From assembly GCF_037176765.1 (NCBI RefSeq), contig NC_090034.1, positions 91,872,500-91,936,499 on the forward strand: a stretch of DNA of 64,000 nt, written 5' to 3'. The DNA comes from Anolis sagrei (taxonomy: Eukaryota > Chordata > Lepidosauria > Squamata > Anolidae). This document shows positions 50,901 to 61,106 of the stretch, one piece after another. The notes under the pieces are model-generated. The model was given only the letters and a program-made list of their open reading frames with translations. It was not told where the DNA came from and ran no database searches. Position 1 is the first letter of the stretch. Each line of letters starts with the position of its first letter. A program made the translations under genes and the position numbers.

Positions 50901-53900
50901 CCTATTTAAAGCAACACCGCTAAGAACTGAATATTTAGAGTCGATTGGGGTAAGCTGTAGGGGTGATGCAGATATTTGATCTGGATCAGAACCTTTTTAA
51001 CAGCTTGTTTATTTTAACTTATGTTGTACTGTATGTGTATGTGTTTGTCAAATGTTTTTGGTACGGCCAATGGCATAATCAATAAAACATACCAGTGACT
51101 TCTGTGTCACTTCCTATAAGAATTTTTAAAAATCCCATCTTGGACATCAGAGAGAAGAGAGGGCCTAAAAATATTGCTCCCCATACTCCTTGGGGTTTTT
51201 GGGGGATTATCTTTCTTAATTCGTGGAATGAAGTGAGGGTGAGCCTTGCAAATCTCCCTAATCTTCACGCTAGTATTGGAACTTGCTAAAGCAACCATTC
51301 CCTCTAGATAGCCCTTGCAGACAGGGCCGTAGCCAGAAAAAAATTTCGGGAGGGGTTGAAATTTTCGGGGGGGGGGGGGGTTGAAAATTTCGCGGGGGGG
51401 GGGTTGAAACCTGCCTTCTAGCTCACACTGAAGCAAAGAGCACAGCAGGGGGCAGAGCAGCCTTCAATAGCCTGTAGCTCCGCCCCTGTCAACCTCCTCC
51501 ACCAAGTCTGGCCTCCTTAACGAGAGCATTCAACACACACACCCAACTTGGTTGCTTCACTACATCGGCTATTGCTGCAAGTAATGACAGTGTGAATAAA
51601 TTGTCAATATTTAAGGCCTTGCATGGTCTGGGGCCAATGTACCTGAGGGACCGCCTCACCCCCTACGAACCCCAGAGATCCCTTCGTTCTGAGGACCAAG
51701 ATCTATTGGAAATTCCCAGTGTCAAGACCTTGCGTCTAACAGCAACCAGACGCAGAGCCTTTACAGTAGTGGCATCATCACTCTGGAATACTCTGCCACC
51801 TGAAGTCCGTGCCTTGCGGGACTTATCAGCTTTCCGCAGGGCATGTAAGACATATCTGTTTCGATGGGACTTTGATCTCTGATATTGCTGTTTTTAAATT
51901 GTTTTAAATTGTTTTAAAATTGTGTTCGATTTTAGCCTGTTATTGTAAGCCGCTCCGAGCCCCAGGGGAGTGGCAGCATATAAGTTCGAACAAGAAATAA
52001 ATAAATAAATATTTGCTTGAGATAGTGTTTGCAGTTCTAGAGGGACTCTTAATTTTTTGCATCTCATAGACTTAGCATGGAGATTTGGTTAACCAGTTAA
52101 AATTCATGAGTAAACTGGGTTTTTTAAAAAAATCTGAAACATTTCGGGGGGGAGGGTTGAACCCCTAACCCCCCCCCCCCCCCCTCCGCTACAGGCTTGC
52201 TTGCAGACCACGTATAATTGTCCTTTGCAGAAGTGCCTTTCTTTGTTCTGATATTACTTGACCTCCATTTGGCACTTCTGTGGAAATTAGTTGGTCATTG
52301 TAACCACACCAAGCCACAAAAATTTGTACCTCCTTCCTCTTCACTCTGAAGAAATCTTGCCAAGGAGGCCTCATGATAAGTTCAGCTTAAAGTCACCATA
52401 AGTTGGTATGAACTTGTATGCATACAACAACAATAAGTTAGGATGATCCCAGCCATAACCCTTATTTTTTCTGGCTCACAGCCCCCCAAATCCATGTGAC
52501 CCGAGGATTTCTATTGATGGCTTGTTTCTGTGGACTCATCTCATTGCTATGCATTTGTGTCTCTTTTGAACACAATGACTTATACGGCATATCAGTGGTC
52601 CGAACCGCTGCCTTCTTGAGCTTCCTTACAGGTAATCCTTTTGTTGGGCTGTTGTAGATATAAACTACATGCCTGAATGCCTGCAAGAGATCCCAAGTCA
52701 AATTTTCAGCATCTCCAGGTACAGCTAGAAAAATCTCCTGCTGGAAACGCTGGAGAAAAACTACCAATGTACATAATACTGAGCTAGATACAGTGACATC
52801 ACTATGGTTGATGGAGCCCCCAGTGGTGCAATGGGTTAAACCAGGGGTCCTCAAACTTTTTAAACAGAGGGCCAGGTCACAGTCCCTCAAACCTTTGGAG
52901 GGCCGGATTATAATCTGAAAACAACATGAATGAATTGCTATGCACACTGCACATATCTTAATTGTAGTGCAAAAAAACACTTAAAAACAATACAATAATT
53001 ACAATGAAGGACAATTTTAACAAATATAAACTTATTAGGGAAGTGTGGGCCTGCTTTTGGCTGATGAGATAGGATTGTTGTTGTTGTGTGCTTTCAAGCC
53101 ATTTTAGATTTAGGTTGACCCTGAGTGAGGGCCGGGTAAATGACCTTGGAGGGCCGTATCTGGCCCACGGGCCTTAGTTTGAGAACCCCTAGGTGAAATC
53201 CTTGTGCCGACAGGAATGAAGACTGACAGGTCAGAAGTTCAAATCCGGGGAGAGCGTGGATGAGCTCCTTCTGTCAGCTCTGGCTCCCCATGCAGGGACA
53301 TGAGAGAAGCCTCCCACAAGGATGGTAAAACATCAAAACATCTGGACAACATCCTTGCAGATGGCCAGTTCTCTCATACCAATTCTCTCATACCAGTTTC
53401 TCAAATTGCTTCTGACACACACATATATACACACAAACCCACAAACAAAGTAGGGTTGATGACACCCTGTGTCAGGCATGTAGCTGGGGGGGGGGGGGGG
53501 GGCTTGAGGGGCTTCAGCCCCCCCCCCCCCCGAAATTCTCGTGGTGGTTCGCGAAAAGGCCTTACTGGTGCATTATTTAAACTGTTATGTTTATTCATAT
53601 AATGATCTGATCACCATACTCAATATATCCCATATGCATCGGGATATTGGGGTAATGATACAAAAGGTTTGCTAGGGTAGACCCTCTTTCACTCAGACTC
53701 AGCCCCCCCCCGAACCCCCCCCCTGAAAAAAATTCACCCCCCCCCCCCCCCGAAACGAAATCCTGGCTACGGGCCTGCCCTGTGTGGTAACTCGTAGTGT
53801 CACCCCATGGAATTTCTCATTTGCCAGACCAAATTACAATATTGTTGCTAAAACACAAAATATTTGACAAAATGACTACAAAGAAACCCAATGGCAGCAG

Positions 53901-56900
53901 AAACAAGAATGCACGTTTGTTATGCATGCAAATGAAACTGCATGATTCAAAGAATAATAATAACTTTTACTGGAGCACATGCACATTAGAACATTCAAAA
54001 AGCAAATCAGCTTTGCAGGTATATCAATATAGTATTTCTAAAATGGTCTTAGGAAAGAAGGTTTTTTTTGGGGGGGGGGTGTTAAAATAAAAAAATACAA
54101 GTAGTTTTGTTGTAACTCCCTTTGATGCTATCAGCTGGTGCACTTTGCACTGCCCTTGCCCACCTAATGATGCCGCTGGCTAGATGGACCAAGGTTCTCA
54201 CACAGTACATGGTAGCTTCCTATTACTTTTTTCCCCATTTTCACTGGGTTTTCCCCACTTCTCTAAAGCTAATCCTTTTGTGTGAGATGTAGAGTTTGGG
54301 GCCTGGGTGAGTCAGACATGCTGATGATACCCAGCTCTGTTTCTCTTTTACCAAGAGTCTTTGGACATCTTGATTTACTGTCTGGGTGCAGTGAAGGACT
54401 AGATGTAGATCTTACAAAGAACCTGAAGCTTAATCCAAATGAGATGTTAGTCAATTGGAAAGCTAAGAAGGAGCTGATATGGTGGATTGTTCTGAATGGG
54501 GTTGCATTTTCTCTAAATTAAAACATCATATTCATGGCTTGGTGTGATTATGATCCTAGTGGTACTCTTGGAAGACCATGTGACTACTATGTACATGAGT
54601 GTCTTAGGATCTCATCACATTAAGTCACCTAATATGGGCAACAGTGAAAAGATTCACTGGGCATACCAGCAAATCTGTGGGGCAGAGGGGAAATCCATCA
54701 CCCTACACCCCACAGCGCTCGTAGCGCTGCCTTCCTCACCAAATAGGCATTGCTGACCAGCTTCCCTTCGTGCTTGCCCCATTCCTCACAACGAGTCATG
54801 CTACCCCTCTATTCTGCATTGGTCAGACCACATCTGGAATACTGTGTCCAGTTCTGGGCACCACAATTGAAGAGAGATGTTGACAAGCTGGAATTTGTCC
54901 AGAGGAGGGTCTGGAGAACAAGCCCTATGAGGAATGGCTTAAAGAGCTGGGTATGTTTAGCCTGCAGAAGAGAAGGCTGAGAGGAGACATGATGAGGGCC
55001 ATGTATAAATATTTGAGGGGAAGTCATAGGGAGCAGGGAGCAAGCTTGTTTTCTGCTGCCCGGGAGACTAGGAAGCAATGGAACAATGTCTTCAAACTAC
55101 AGGAAACAAGATTTCACCTAAACATTAGGAAGAACTTCCTGACTGTGAGAGCTCTTCAGCAGTGGAACTCTCTGCCCTGCCCTCTGCCCTCCTTCTTTGG
55201 AGGCTTTTTAACAGAGGATGGATGGCCATCTGTCGGGTGTGCTTTGAATGCAGTTTTCCTGCTTCTTGGCAGAAGGTTGGACTGGATGGCCCACAAGGTC
55301 TCTTCCAACTCTAGGATTCTATGATTCTATTATTCTCTTTGCTCCCTCATATTACACTTTCAGCACAGTTCAGGGACAGAGCCTCACTGGAGGGAGCTGT
55401 ATATTGTTTGATGGACTCTGTTGGGCTGAACTGTGCAGAAAGCATTGTACAGTGCATAAATTTGCCCGTGTGATAAAGTCCTTAGTCCGCTTCAGATGAT
55501 TCTCCTTTCCTGGAGAGAGCAGAACTGACCACAGCAGTTCAAACTTTAATTAACTTCCACTTATAATAGAGGCTCCCATTGAAAGGTATTCAGAAGCTAC
55601 ACACTTGATCTTAACCAAAAGGCCAAGAAGCTATTCAGAAGCTACAGTTGGGTGCAAAGCCCTCATTCTGAAATGCTTTCCAAGAGAGATCATGCTTACT
55701 CCATCTTTTTGAAGTGTCTAACAGTCAACAAAGACTCTACTATGTCTGGTTCTTCACTTAAGGGAATTTGATCTGGCCATTTTCAAATTTACTTTTAATT
55801 GTCTGATTTTAGAACTATATTCAAATAGGAATTTTGGAATATCGTAATTGAATTTTAATTATGTATTTCATGTCTCAAGTTTTGACATTCATATAGCATC
55901 AGCTTGGGAGTGGGGTGATGGTCTGATAGGTTGAGAGGTGAATAAACAAGAGAAGTAAAGAAATACATTATTTTCACATAACTTCTGTTTCTCTCCTTTG
56001 GTTATAGGCTTCCTCATCATGATTGGCATGTCTATTTTCACAACTTTTTACAGGAGATCCAAAGCTTACACAGAATTTTTACTCATATTTGGTTCCTCTT
56101 ATGGCTTGGGCTGGGCCTCCATTCCTTTGTATGCAATGACTGGTGAGTTGTATTTGTGACCCAGGACTTTCAGGTCAGTTGGTTTCTACTTTAAAGCAGT
56201 TGCAACATTTACGTGCAGCTGGAGATCTCTGGAAACCACACCGCAAAACTTTTTTTCAGACCTTCTGTTGCACAATTTTTCCAGTATGGGCAGCCCCCAA
56301 GTAATGAACAAGATAGGTCCTGTAGGTTTGTACTTCTTTATAACTTTATATGCAAATATACAGAATGGAGGACGACTGGCTCAACAGCAGTACGTGTGAA
56401 AAAGATCTTGAAGTCCTCGTGGACAAGAAGGTAAACATGAGCCAACAATGTCATACGACGGCAAAGAAAGCTAATAGAATTTTGGCTTGCATAAATAGGA
56501 GTCTAATGTCTAGATCCAGCGAGGTCATGCTACCCCTCTATTCTGCTTTGGTCAGGCCACATCTGGAATCACGCTGTGTCCAGTTCTGGGCACCACAATT
56601 GAAGAGAGATGATGACAAGCTGGAATGTCTCAGAGAAGGGTAACTAAAATAATCAAGGGTCTGGAGAATAAGCCCTGTGAGGAGTGGCTTAAAGAGCTGG
56701 GCATGTTTAGCCTGCAGAAGAGAAGGTTGAGAGGAGACAAGATGAGGGCCATGTATAAATATGTGAGGGGAAATCATAGGGAGAAAGCTTGTTTTCTGCT
56801 GCCCGGGAGACCAGGACACGGAACAATTACTTCAAACTGCAGGAAAGGAGATTCCACCAGAACATGAGGAAGAACTTCCTAACTGGGTCGTTGTAGGTTT

Positions 56901-57837
56901 TTCAGGCTGTATGGCCATTTTCTAGAAGCATTCTCTCCTGACATTTCAGTTTCATCTACGGCAGGCATCCTCAGAGGTTGCAAGACCTCACAACCTCTGA
57001 GGATGCCTGCCATAAATGCAGGAGAAATGTCAAGAGAGAATGCTTTTGGAACATGGCCATACAGTCCAGAAAACCTACAACAACCCAGTTAGGAAGTTTT
57101 TCCTCGTGTTCAGGCGGAATTCTGGCCATGAAAGCCTTCGACAATCCAACTTCCTAACTGTGAGAATTGTTCAACAGTGGAACTCTCTGCTCTGGAGTGT
57201 GATTGTGGCTCTTTGTTTGGAGGCTTTTAAACAGGCTGGATGGCCATCTGTCCAGGTGCATTTAATGTGATTCCTGCTTCTTGGCAGGGGGTTGGACTGG
57301 ATGGCCCATGAGGTCTCTTCCAACTCTATGATTCTATGATTGTATCTCCTGAAGTCCTTTCAGGAGAAGTCCATAGAGTCATCTAATAGAAGTTGAAGGT
57401 TTGTCATTTGTTGATGCACCAGAGCTCTCTGGATGATCATCCCAAACACAGATATACTGGAAATCCTTGATGGAATCATGACAAAGTGGAATTGTAATGT
57501 AACATGAAATGAACTTTGGATGTTTCAAATTATAGAGCTTCAAGAGACTCCAAGGGTCACCTGGCCCAAATTCCAGCTATATCTAATATCCACAACTAAA
57601 ACGTCTTCTTAAATATTTGCAGTGGAAGAGATTACACCACATTCCAAGGCAGTCTATCCCCCTGTTAAACAGTGCTTATCACCATTACATTTTCCTATGA
57701 AACAAGCAAGAAATGTACCTTATCTTAGTAACCATGAAATAAGTTCTTTTTCTCTTCCTCCTCTAGGTATACTGCTAGTACTGACTCACAAAACAATTGT
57801 CTCTGAGCAATGGATCCAGTCTTCCCTAGATATATGA
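47815..57837 (+). CDS. NKG7: NKG7-like four-TM protein (PMP22/EMP/MP20/claudin family)
   Basis: Exons 47815-47952, 52482-52631, 56008-56142 and 57767-57837, all GT-AG, all phase 1. The two middle exons are 150 and 135 nt, exactly as in LIM2 next door. Visible: SLSTSYW and GLWRIC....C in the first loop, then [11 protein letters not shown] (human NKG7 has IHVTQTFSIMA as I recall it), [16 protein letters not shown] (human AMAVYTSERW), YGLGW (human YLGW), and a short tail ending SSLDI. NKG7 is a lytic-granule membrane protein of cytotoxic lymphocytes. CLDND2 is the next-best family, but it lacks the IHVT match. The N-terminal 15-20 residues are not in exon 47815. In LIM2 the corresponding codons are in the same exon, so either an upstream small exon exists or the gene is damaged there. 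A possible but poorly hydrophobic first exon is 47432-47492. The introns are large and packed with repeats. Confidence 0.75.
48125..48345. repeat. AT-rich palindromic tandem repeat
   Basis: Units of TTAATCAATTGATTAATATA and GATATGATATAATTA repeat in both senses. The sequence is largely self-complementary (AATTGATTAAT / ATTAATCAATT). In NKG7-like intron 1. Confidence 0.9.
48557..48778. mobile_element. Palindromic MITE, about 220 bp, full length
   Basis: Left GCACTGTAGAATGAATGGAG and right GCATTAATACTACAGTGTAG are inverted. Inner arms ATGCTATGGAATTACAGGAA and TTCCAGGATTCCATAGCATT pair. This is the intact form of the family amplified at 21.0-21.8 kb. Confidence 0.85.
48779..49238. other. NKG7-like intron 1 segment, nothing recognised
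   Basis: No repeat or gene supported. The reverse text around 48911-49120 is open but featureless. Confidence 0.3.
49239..50124 (+). mobile_element. Helitron copy 1 of a tandem pair
   Basis: Starts CTATATAAATAAAAATGTAT and ends with hairpin text CCACAGCAACACGTGG and terminal CTAG at 50121-50124. The interior repeats the GGATTTATAGTTCACCTACA / ATCAAAGAGCATTCTGAACT / AACTTGGCAC module two to three times. A CR1-like scrap at 49780-49855 (GGCCATCCAGTCCAACTCCC) interrupts it. No Rep/helicase. Confidence 0.85.
50125..50809 (+). mobile_element. Helitron copy 2 of a tandem pair
   Basis: Starts TCTATATAAATAAAAATGTA directly after copy 1's CTAG and ends ATCACGTGGCGGGCACAG then CTAG at 50806-50809, followed by T. 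The interior differs from copy 1: after a shared first 120 bp it has unrelated text, an inverted pair (GGACTGCAACTCCCAACAAT / CTGCTGGGAGTTGCAATCC), and a (GGAAA)n tract at 50630-50775. Confidence 0.85.
51322..52199 (-). mobile_element. hAT MITE, 878 bp including a nested L2 tail
   Basis: Ends CAGGGCCGTAGCC and CCGCTACAGGCTTG. Perfect target duplication CTTGCAGA (51314-51321, 52200-52207). Without the L2 insert it is about 476 bp, and it is the reverse complement of the element at 41457. Confidence 0.92.
51613..52007 (+). mobile_element. L2-type LINE tail nested in a hAT MITE
   Basis: Frame from 51592 reads [40 protein letters not shown] and RRACKTYLF, the C-terminus of an L2/CR1-type ORF2. 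It is followed by the 3' UTR (GTAAGCCGCTCCGAGCCCCA) and an (AATA)n tail. AATATTT flanks it (51606-51612, 52008-52014). The uninterrupted target is preserved at 41.6 kb. Confidence 0.92.
52482..52631 (+). CDS. NKG7: NKG7-like exon: TM2
   Basis: 150 nt, acceptor GGCTCACAG, donor ACAG|GTAATC. Encodes [20 protein letters not shown] and [11 protein letters not shown]. Confidence 0.85.
52808..53425 (+). mobile_element. tRNA-derived SINE (second family), interrupted by a hAT MITE
   Basis: Head GGAGCCCCCAGTGGTGCAAT before the MITE. After it come CCTTGTGCCGACAGGAATGA, box B GAAGTTCAAATCCGGGGAG and tail TCAAATTGCTTCTGACACAC. Confidence 0.87.
52842..53191 (-). mobile_element. hAT MITE inside a SINE, 350 bp
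   Basis: CAGGGGTCCTCAAACT at the left and AGTTTGAGAACCCCTA at the right. Target duplication GGTTAAAC/GGTGAAAT (52834-52841, 53192-53199). It is the reverse complement of 26752-27114. Lies in NKG7-like intron 2. Confidence 0.92.
53473..53777 (-). mobile_element. G/C-rich hAT MITE, 305 bp
   Basis: CAGGCATGTAGC and GCTACGGGCCTG ends. Perfect target duplication CCCTGTGT (53465-53472, 53778-53785). Reverse complement of 38033-38362, sharing TGGTGGTTCGCGAAAAGGCC and the G/C runs. Confidence 0.93.
53786..54780. other. NKG7-like intron 2 segment, unassigned
   Basis: 54290-54520 shows a weak open frame ([11 protein letters not shown]..., [12 protein letters not shown]) that resembles a decayed L2 ORF2 (the LKLNPDKTEVL phrase), so it may be an old LINE. 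The rest is unrecognised. Confidence 0.35.
54785..55333 (+). mobile_element. CR1 LINE 3' end
   Basis: [47 protein letters not shown] and QQWNSLP are CR1 ORF2 C-terminal phrases in two frames. Ends CAACTCTAGGATTCTATGAT. Confidence 0.9.
55602..55633 (-). pseudogene. U2 snRNA 5' fragment, retroposed
   Basis: The minus strand reads GCTTCTTGGCCTTTTGG then TTAAGATCAAGTGT. The 5' end of vertebrate U2 snRNA is GCTTCTCGGCCTTTTGG then CTAAGATCAAGTGT, so only two bases differ. TATTCAGAAGCTACA (15 bp) flanks it at 55587-55601 and 55632-55646. There is no A tail, so it is a tailless retropseudogene fragment. Confidence 0.85.
56008..56142 (+). CDS. NKG7: NKG7-like exon: TM3-TM4
   Basis: 135 nt, acceptor TTTGGTTATAG, donor ACTG|GTGAGT. 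Encodes [17 protein letters not shown] and [17 protein letters not shown]. Confidence 0.85.
56284..56348. mobile_element. Mariner/Tigger-like terminal fragment
   Basis: GGGCAGCCCCCAAGTAATGA, ACAAGATAGGTCCTGTAGGT. Same terminus as at 36.09 kb. Confidence 0.45.
56360..57345 (+). mobile_element. CR1 LINE 3' end, interrupted by a fold-back repeat
   Basis: Starts in the ORF2 tail (GKDLEVLVD-like text, [38 protein letters not shown]), with small frameshifts, and continues after the 263-bp insert as TGTTCAACAGTGGAACTCTC to CTATGATTCTATGAT. Confidence 0.9.
56885..57147 (-). mobile_element. Fold-back repeat with 12-bp target duplication and inverted CR1 capture
   Basis: AACTTCCTAACT flanks it at 56873-56884 and 57148-57159. 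It begins GGGTCGTTGTAGGTTTTTCA. Its second half is the inverted copy (GAATGCTTTTGGAACATGGC, AAACCTACAACAACCC). Then comes a 36-bp inverted copy of the adjoining CR1 text at 57087-57122, then GGCCATGAAAGCCTTCGACA at the end. Confidence 0.88.
57767..57837 (+). CDS. NKG7: NKG7-like last exon
   Basis: 71 nt ending in TGA (57835-57837). Acceptor TCTTCCTCCTCTAG. Encodes [20 protein letters not shown] and DI. Confidence 0.8.
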
Positions 57838-58462
57838 AGAACTATAAGTAGCAGATTGTCTGGTTTTGTAGATGACTATTTCAAGAATTGGTTTGTTTTT
57901 GTCTTATAGTTGGGTGTCATGTAACTTTATTGGGAGTATCGGAAGGGTGGCACAGTGAATTACAATGAATTTATTGTTACAGTTCACATGTAGTTGCCAG
58001 ATCCCATGGTTTGACCATCAATAGTGGATTTCAGGTCCACTCCTCCTCTTCCAATCAGATCAAACCCCTGTATCTTGTTGTGCCCAAACAAGGTAAAGTA
58101 GGTATATTTTTTTGTAGGGAGGCAACATATTATTTGTCTCTGCTCTAGAAAAAAAAGAGAGTGGCCTTTAAGACAAACTGTGATGTATATAAACCCAATG
58201 ATAGGCTATTAGAAAAAACCACAATTTGCCCAATCCAGGACATGAGAAGGAGCGAAAAGGACCAGTAGGAAGCACATGGACCTGAAGACATTTTGGAGCA
58301 ACTAAATGATTGTTTGAAAATACACGTGAAGGCTAATTCTGGTTTATGGCAGCCATTATTTTTTGTGTCCACTGGAATCACTCATTGGTGTTTGTTTCCT
58401 GCAAGTGGAAAAACAGAAGTCCAGCAGAGTTTTGCAGTGAGACTGTACATAATTCTTTTGTG

Positions 58463-58468
58463 ATTAAA
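58463..58468 (+). terminator. Possible NKG7-like poly(A) signal (ATTAAA)
   Basis: ATTAAA about 630 nt past the stop, followed within 20 nt by a T/G-rich stretch (TTTTTTGTTGTTAAGG). No AATAAA is found between it and the stop. Confidence 0.4.
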
Positions 58469-58574
58469 GAGGATATTTTTTGTTGTTAAGGTCTGCGTTC
58501 ATTTTTCATCCAGCAAGTGGTGTAATGGTGATAAGCAGGGTTGATTCAATCAGGACACACTTGGATTAAAATTT

Positions 58575-58640
58575 CCTGGGTTGCTGTGAGTTTTCCAGGC
58601 TGTATGGCCATGTTCCAGAAGCATTCTTGCCATGAATGAC
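58575..58640. mobile_element. Fold-back repeat, one arm
   Basis: GGGTTGCTGTGAGTTTTCCA, GGCTGTATGGCCATGTTCCA, GAAGCATTCTTGCC. Confidence 0.65.
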
Positions 58641-59635
58641 TTTTCAATAATTTTAAAGCATAGGTTCTTTTTTCTTTTTGCAATTTCCAGTGTGAGAGGG
58701 TATATCAGATTACAAAAAACATTTAGATAAAGAATGACATACAGATTCTATGCAATTACATTGGATTTACAATTACATTGGTTAACGAACAAACAAAGTG
58801 GAATTACATTTTCACTCAACATTCACACACGTACACGCATTCATCCACATGCATCCAAAATATTACCATATCCTTTTCTCCCTCCTTGGAGAAGCACCTG
58901 TTAGGCCAGACGCTGCTTTCCTGCAGCCTGCCAATGCATAGTTCCAAAACTTCCATAACGCCAAAACTTCAAAACGCCCAAATGCCAAAACTTCTTTCCT
59001 TAAGAACAATGCCAAGGACCAGATCTCTGTTTTCCATACAGCAGAACCTGACTCCCTGCACAAAATCCAAGACTCCAAAAGCACACTTCTTCCTTTTCCC
59101 TTGAAAAAGAAGCCCCAAAGTGACCAGACTGCTCCCGTGCAGATTTGCCACTATCCATAGGTACACTATCTCTCTCCTTCCCATGGAGCAGAACATAGCG
59201 GGTGAACCAGACTCCTCAGGTCGGTCACACTTTGGGCATTATTAGACTGAGTCTTTTATAGGAATATTCTGTTGATGTAGTCCCAAAGTTATAAATTAAT
59301 GACAGACGCCTTCCATCCTGGCTCCATCTCAGTTTCCTGGCCAGATGTTGATCTTCTTGATTGGTGTTGATCTTATGTTGACTTCCTGCTTAACATAAGG
59401 AATGTTGCAAACATTTCCTTAACTTGAAAGAACCATTGTTACAGTTCTCATCAATTCTCATTAGCAGGTTTTGATCACAGTTCCAGCAAGCAGGTAGTTA
59501 GTCATTGCAGGCCTTAATATTATACTGGTGTTTCCAAAATTATTAACTCCAACCACACATCATTCCATTCTTCCATTCATTCCCACACATCATATTAAAT
59601 TCATATTTATCAAATCTGCACATTGAATTTCTTGT
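58641..59635. other. Intergenic stretch, unassigned
   Basis: A block of about 1 kb between two fold-back arms. A phrase AACTTCCATAACGCCAAAAC with near repeats (CCAAAACTTCAAAACGCCCA, AATGCCAAAACTTC) gives a short imperfect tandem at 58940-58995. It may be the interior of a longer element of which the flanking arms are part. No coding frame supported. Confidence 0.35.
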
Positions 59636-59639
59636 GACA

Positions 59640-59930
59640 TTCTCTTCTTACGTTTCACCAACATCTATGGCAGGCATCTTCAGAGGTTGTGAGGTCTATT
59701 GGAAACTAGGCAAGTGAGATTTATATATCTGAGAAATGTCTAGGGTGGGAGAAAGAGCTCTTGTCTGCTTGAGGCAAATGTGTGTTGCAATTGGCCAGCT
59801 TGATTAACATTTAATTACCTTGCAGCTTCAAAGCCTGGCTGGTTGCTGCTTGAGGAATCCTTTGTTGGGAGGTGTTAGCTGGCCCCGATTTACTCTTGTC
59901 TGGAATTCCCCTGGTTTTTTTTAGAGTTGC
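59640..59930. mobile_element. Fold-back family arm with longer interior segment
   Basis: ACGTTTCACCAACATCTATG, GGCATCTTCAGAGGTTGTGA, then a further segment (TTGGCCAGCTTGATTAACAT, CTTTGTTGGGAGGTGTTAGC, TCTGGAATTCCCCTGG). This suggests that the fold-back arms are the ends of a longer parent element. Confidence 0.55.
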
Positions 59931-60108
59931 TCTTTATTTACAATTCTGATTTTAGAATTCAGCCAAGAACTTCATTGGGTGACTGGGCACACATCTACAC
60001 AACCATTTATATCAGTGTAGATGTGGATCTAATTTCTGGTGACTATACACCACATAGGGCTGTTTCAGGGCAACCTGGGGCAAGGCCACTTTAGCACCAT
60101 CTTGATTA

Positions 60109-60828
60109 CAGTGATACCTTGAGTTAAGAGTGTAATTCGTCCTGTGTCTGAACCCTTAATCCAAATCACTCTTATCTCAAATTGAATTTTCCCATTGGAA
60201 TGCATTGAAATGCTATTAATTTGTTCCAGCTCTTCGCCCCCCCCCCCATTTTGTTGCATGTTTTTAAATAAGTAAATGTACTTTATAAATAACAAACAAT
60301 TTATAAATGCACACGAAACAATAAAAAAATTAAAGGCCAACTTTAAAATGGTAGAAGCACAAAATTGTGGCAAGGAAGCACATTTGAGGCAATGACATGC
60401 ATGTTGGCCAGTGTAACAGCAAGTCAAAACCTGCACATTCATATGGAACAATTGAAAAGAAAGATCAACTTTAAAATGGTAGAGGCACAAAGTTGTGGCA
60501 AGGAAGCACAAAGTGGAGAGGCAGAAGCATCATTTTCTTCATACTGGACTCATTACAGCCTCCCTCCTTCTCTTGCTCTCTATCTCTCCCAAACATATGA
60601 GGAATAAAAAAACTACACAAAATCAACTAAGACAAAGTTTCTCAAAGCAAACATGAGCAAATCAGACAACAATCTCCCAAAGTGGAAAAGTGAACAAGGC
60701 ACAAGTCACGAAGGCTGCTTCCTTGAAGCTCTAAAGTCCTGAACTCTCGTGCTAGTGCATTGACTGAGCAATGGCTCTTAACTCAAAACACTCTTAGGTT
60801 GGTATGCTCATAAGTTGAGGTTCCACTG
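60109..60828. mobile_element. Mariner/Tc1-like element, 720 bp, TA target duplication
   Basis: Ends CAGTGATACCTTGAGTTAAG and GAGGTTCCACTG (with CTTAGGTTGGTATGCTCATA just inside), flanked by TA at 60107-60108 and 60829-60830. Internal repeats AGCACAAAATTGTGGCAAGG / GGCACAAAGTTGTGGCAAGG are about 126 bp apart. No transposase frame. Confidence 0.75.
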
Positions 60829-61106
60829 TACTGGCTTATGCTTATGTATTGTCTACTGTCCTCATGTTTCCATGGAGCACTCAGGTCTGGGTAAGGAGAA
60901 TTGCTTTGGGGATGAATTCTATGGAATTATGAAACACCTTTATTTAACTGTGTTGCTTTTATAGAAAGGAAATAAGGGAAACAATTTATATGAACTGATA
61001 GAGACCTACTTATGAGGAAAGGGGAGTTTACACAGAGGACTAACACCAAATTATTGATTGATCACGTCAAGAATATTGACCTCAACAAGACTCATGTAAA
61101 TATAAC

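Noticed and set aside
50497-50979. Lys/Arg/Glu-rich or Leu/Pro/Ser-rich open frames on both strands
   Set aside because: They come from a (GGAAA)n microsatellite inside a Helitron.
51592-51882. 96-aa open frame with good codon use
   Set aside because: It is an L2-type LINE tail inside a hAT MITE, proved by the empty copy at 41.6 kb.
54282-54521. 79-aa frame that might be a host exon
   Set aside because: The [12 protein letters not shown] phrase suggests a decayed L2 ORF2, and no flanking splice sites were convincing.
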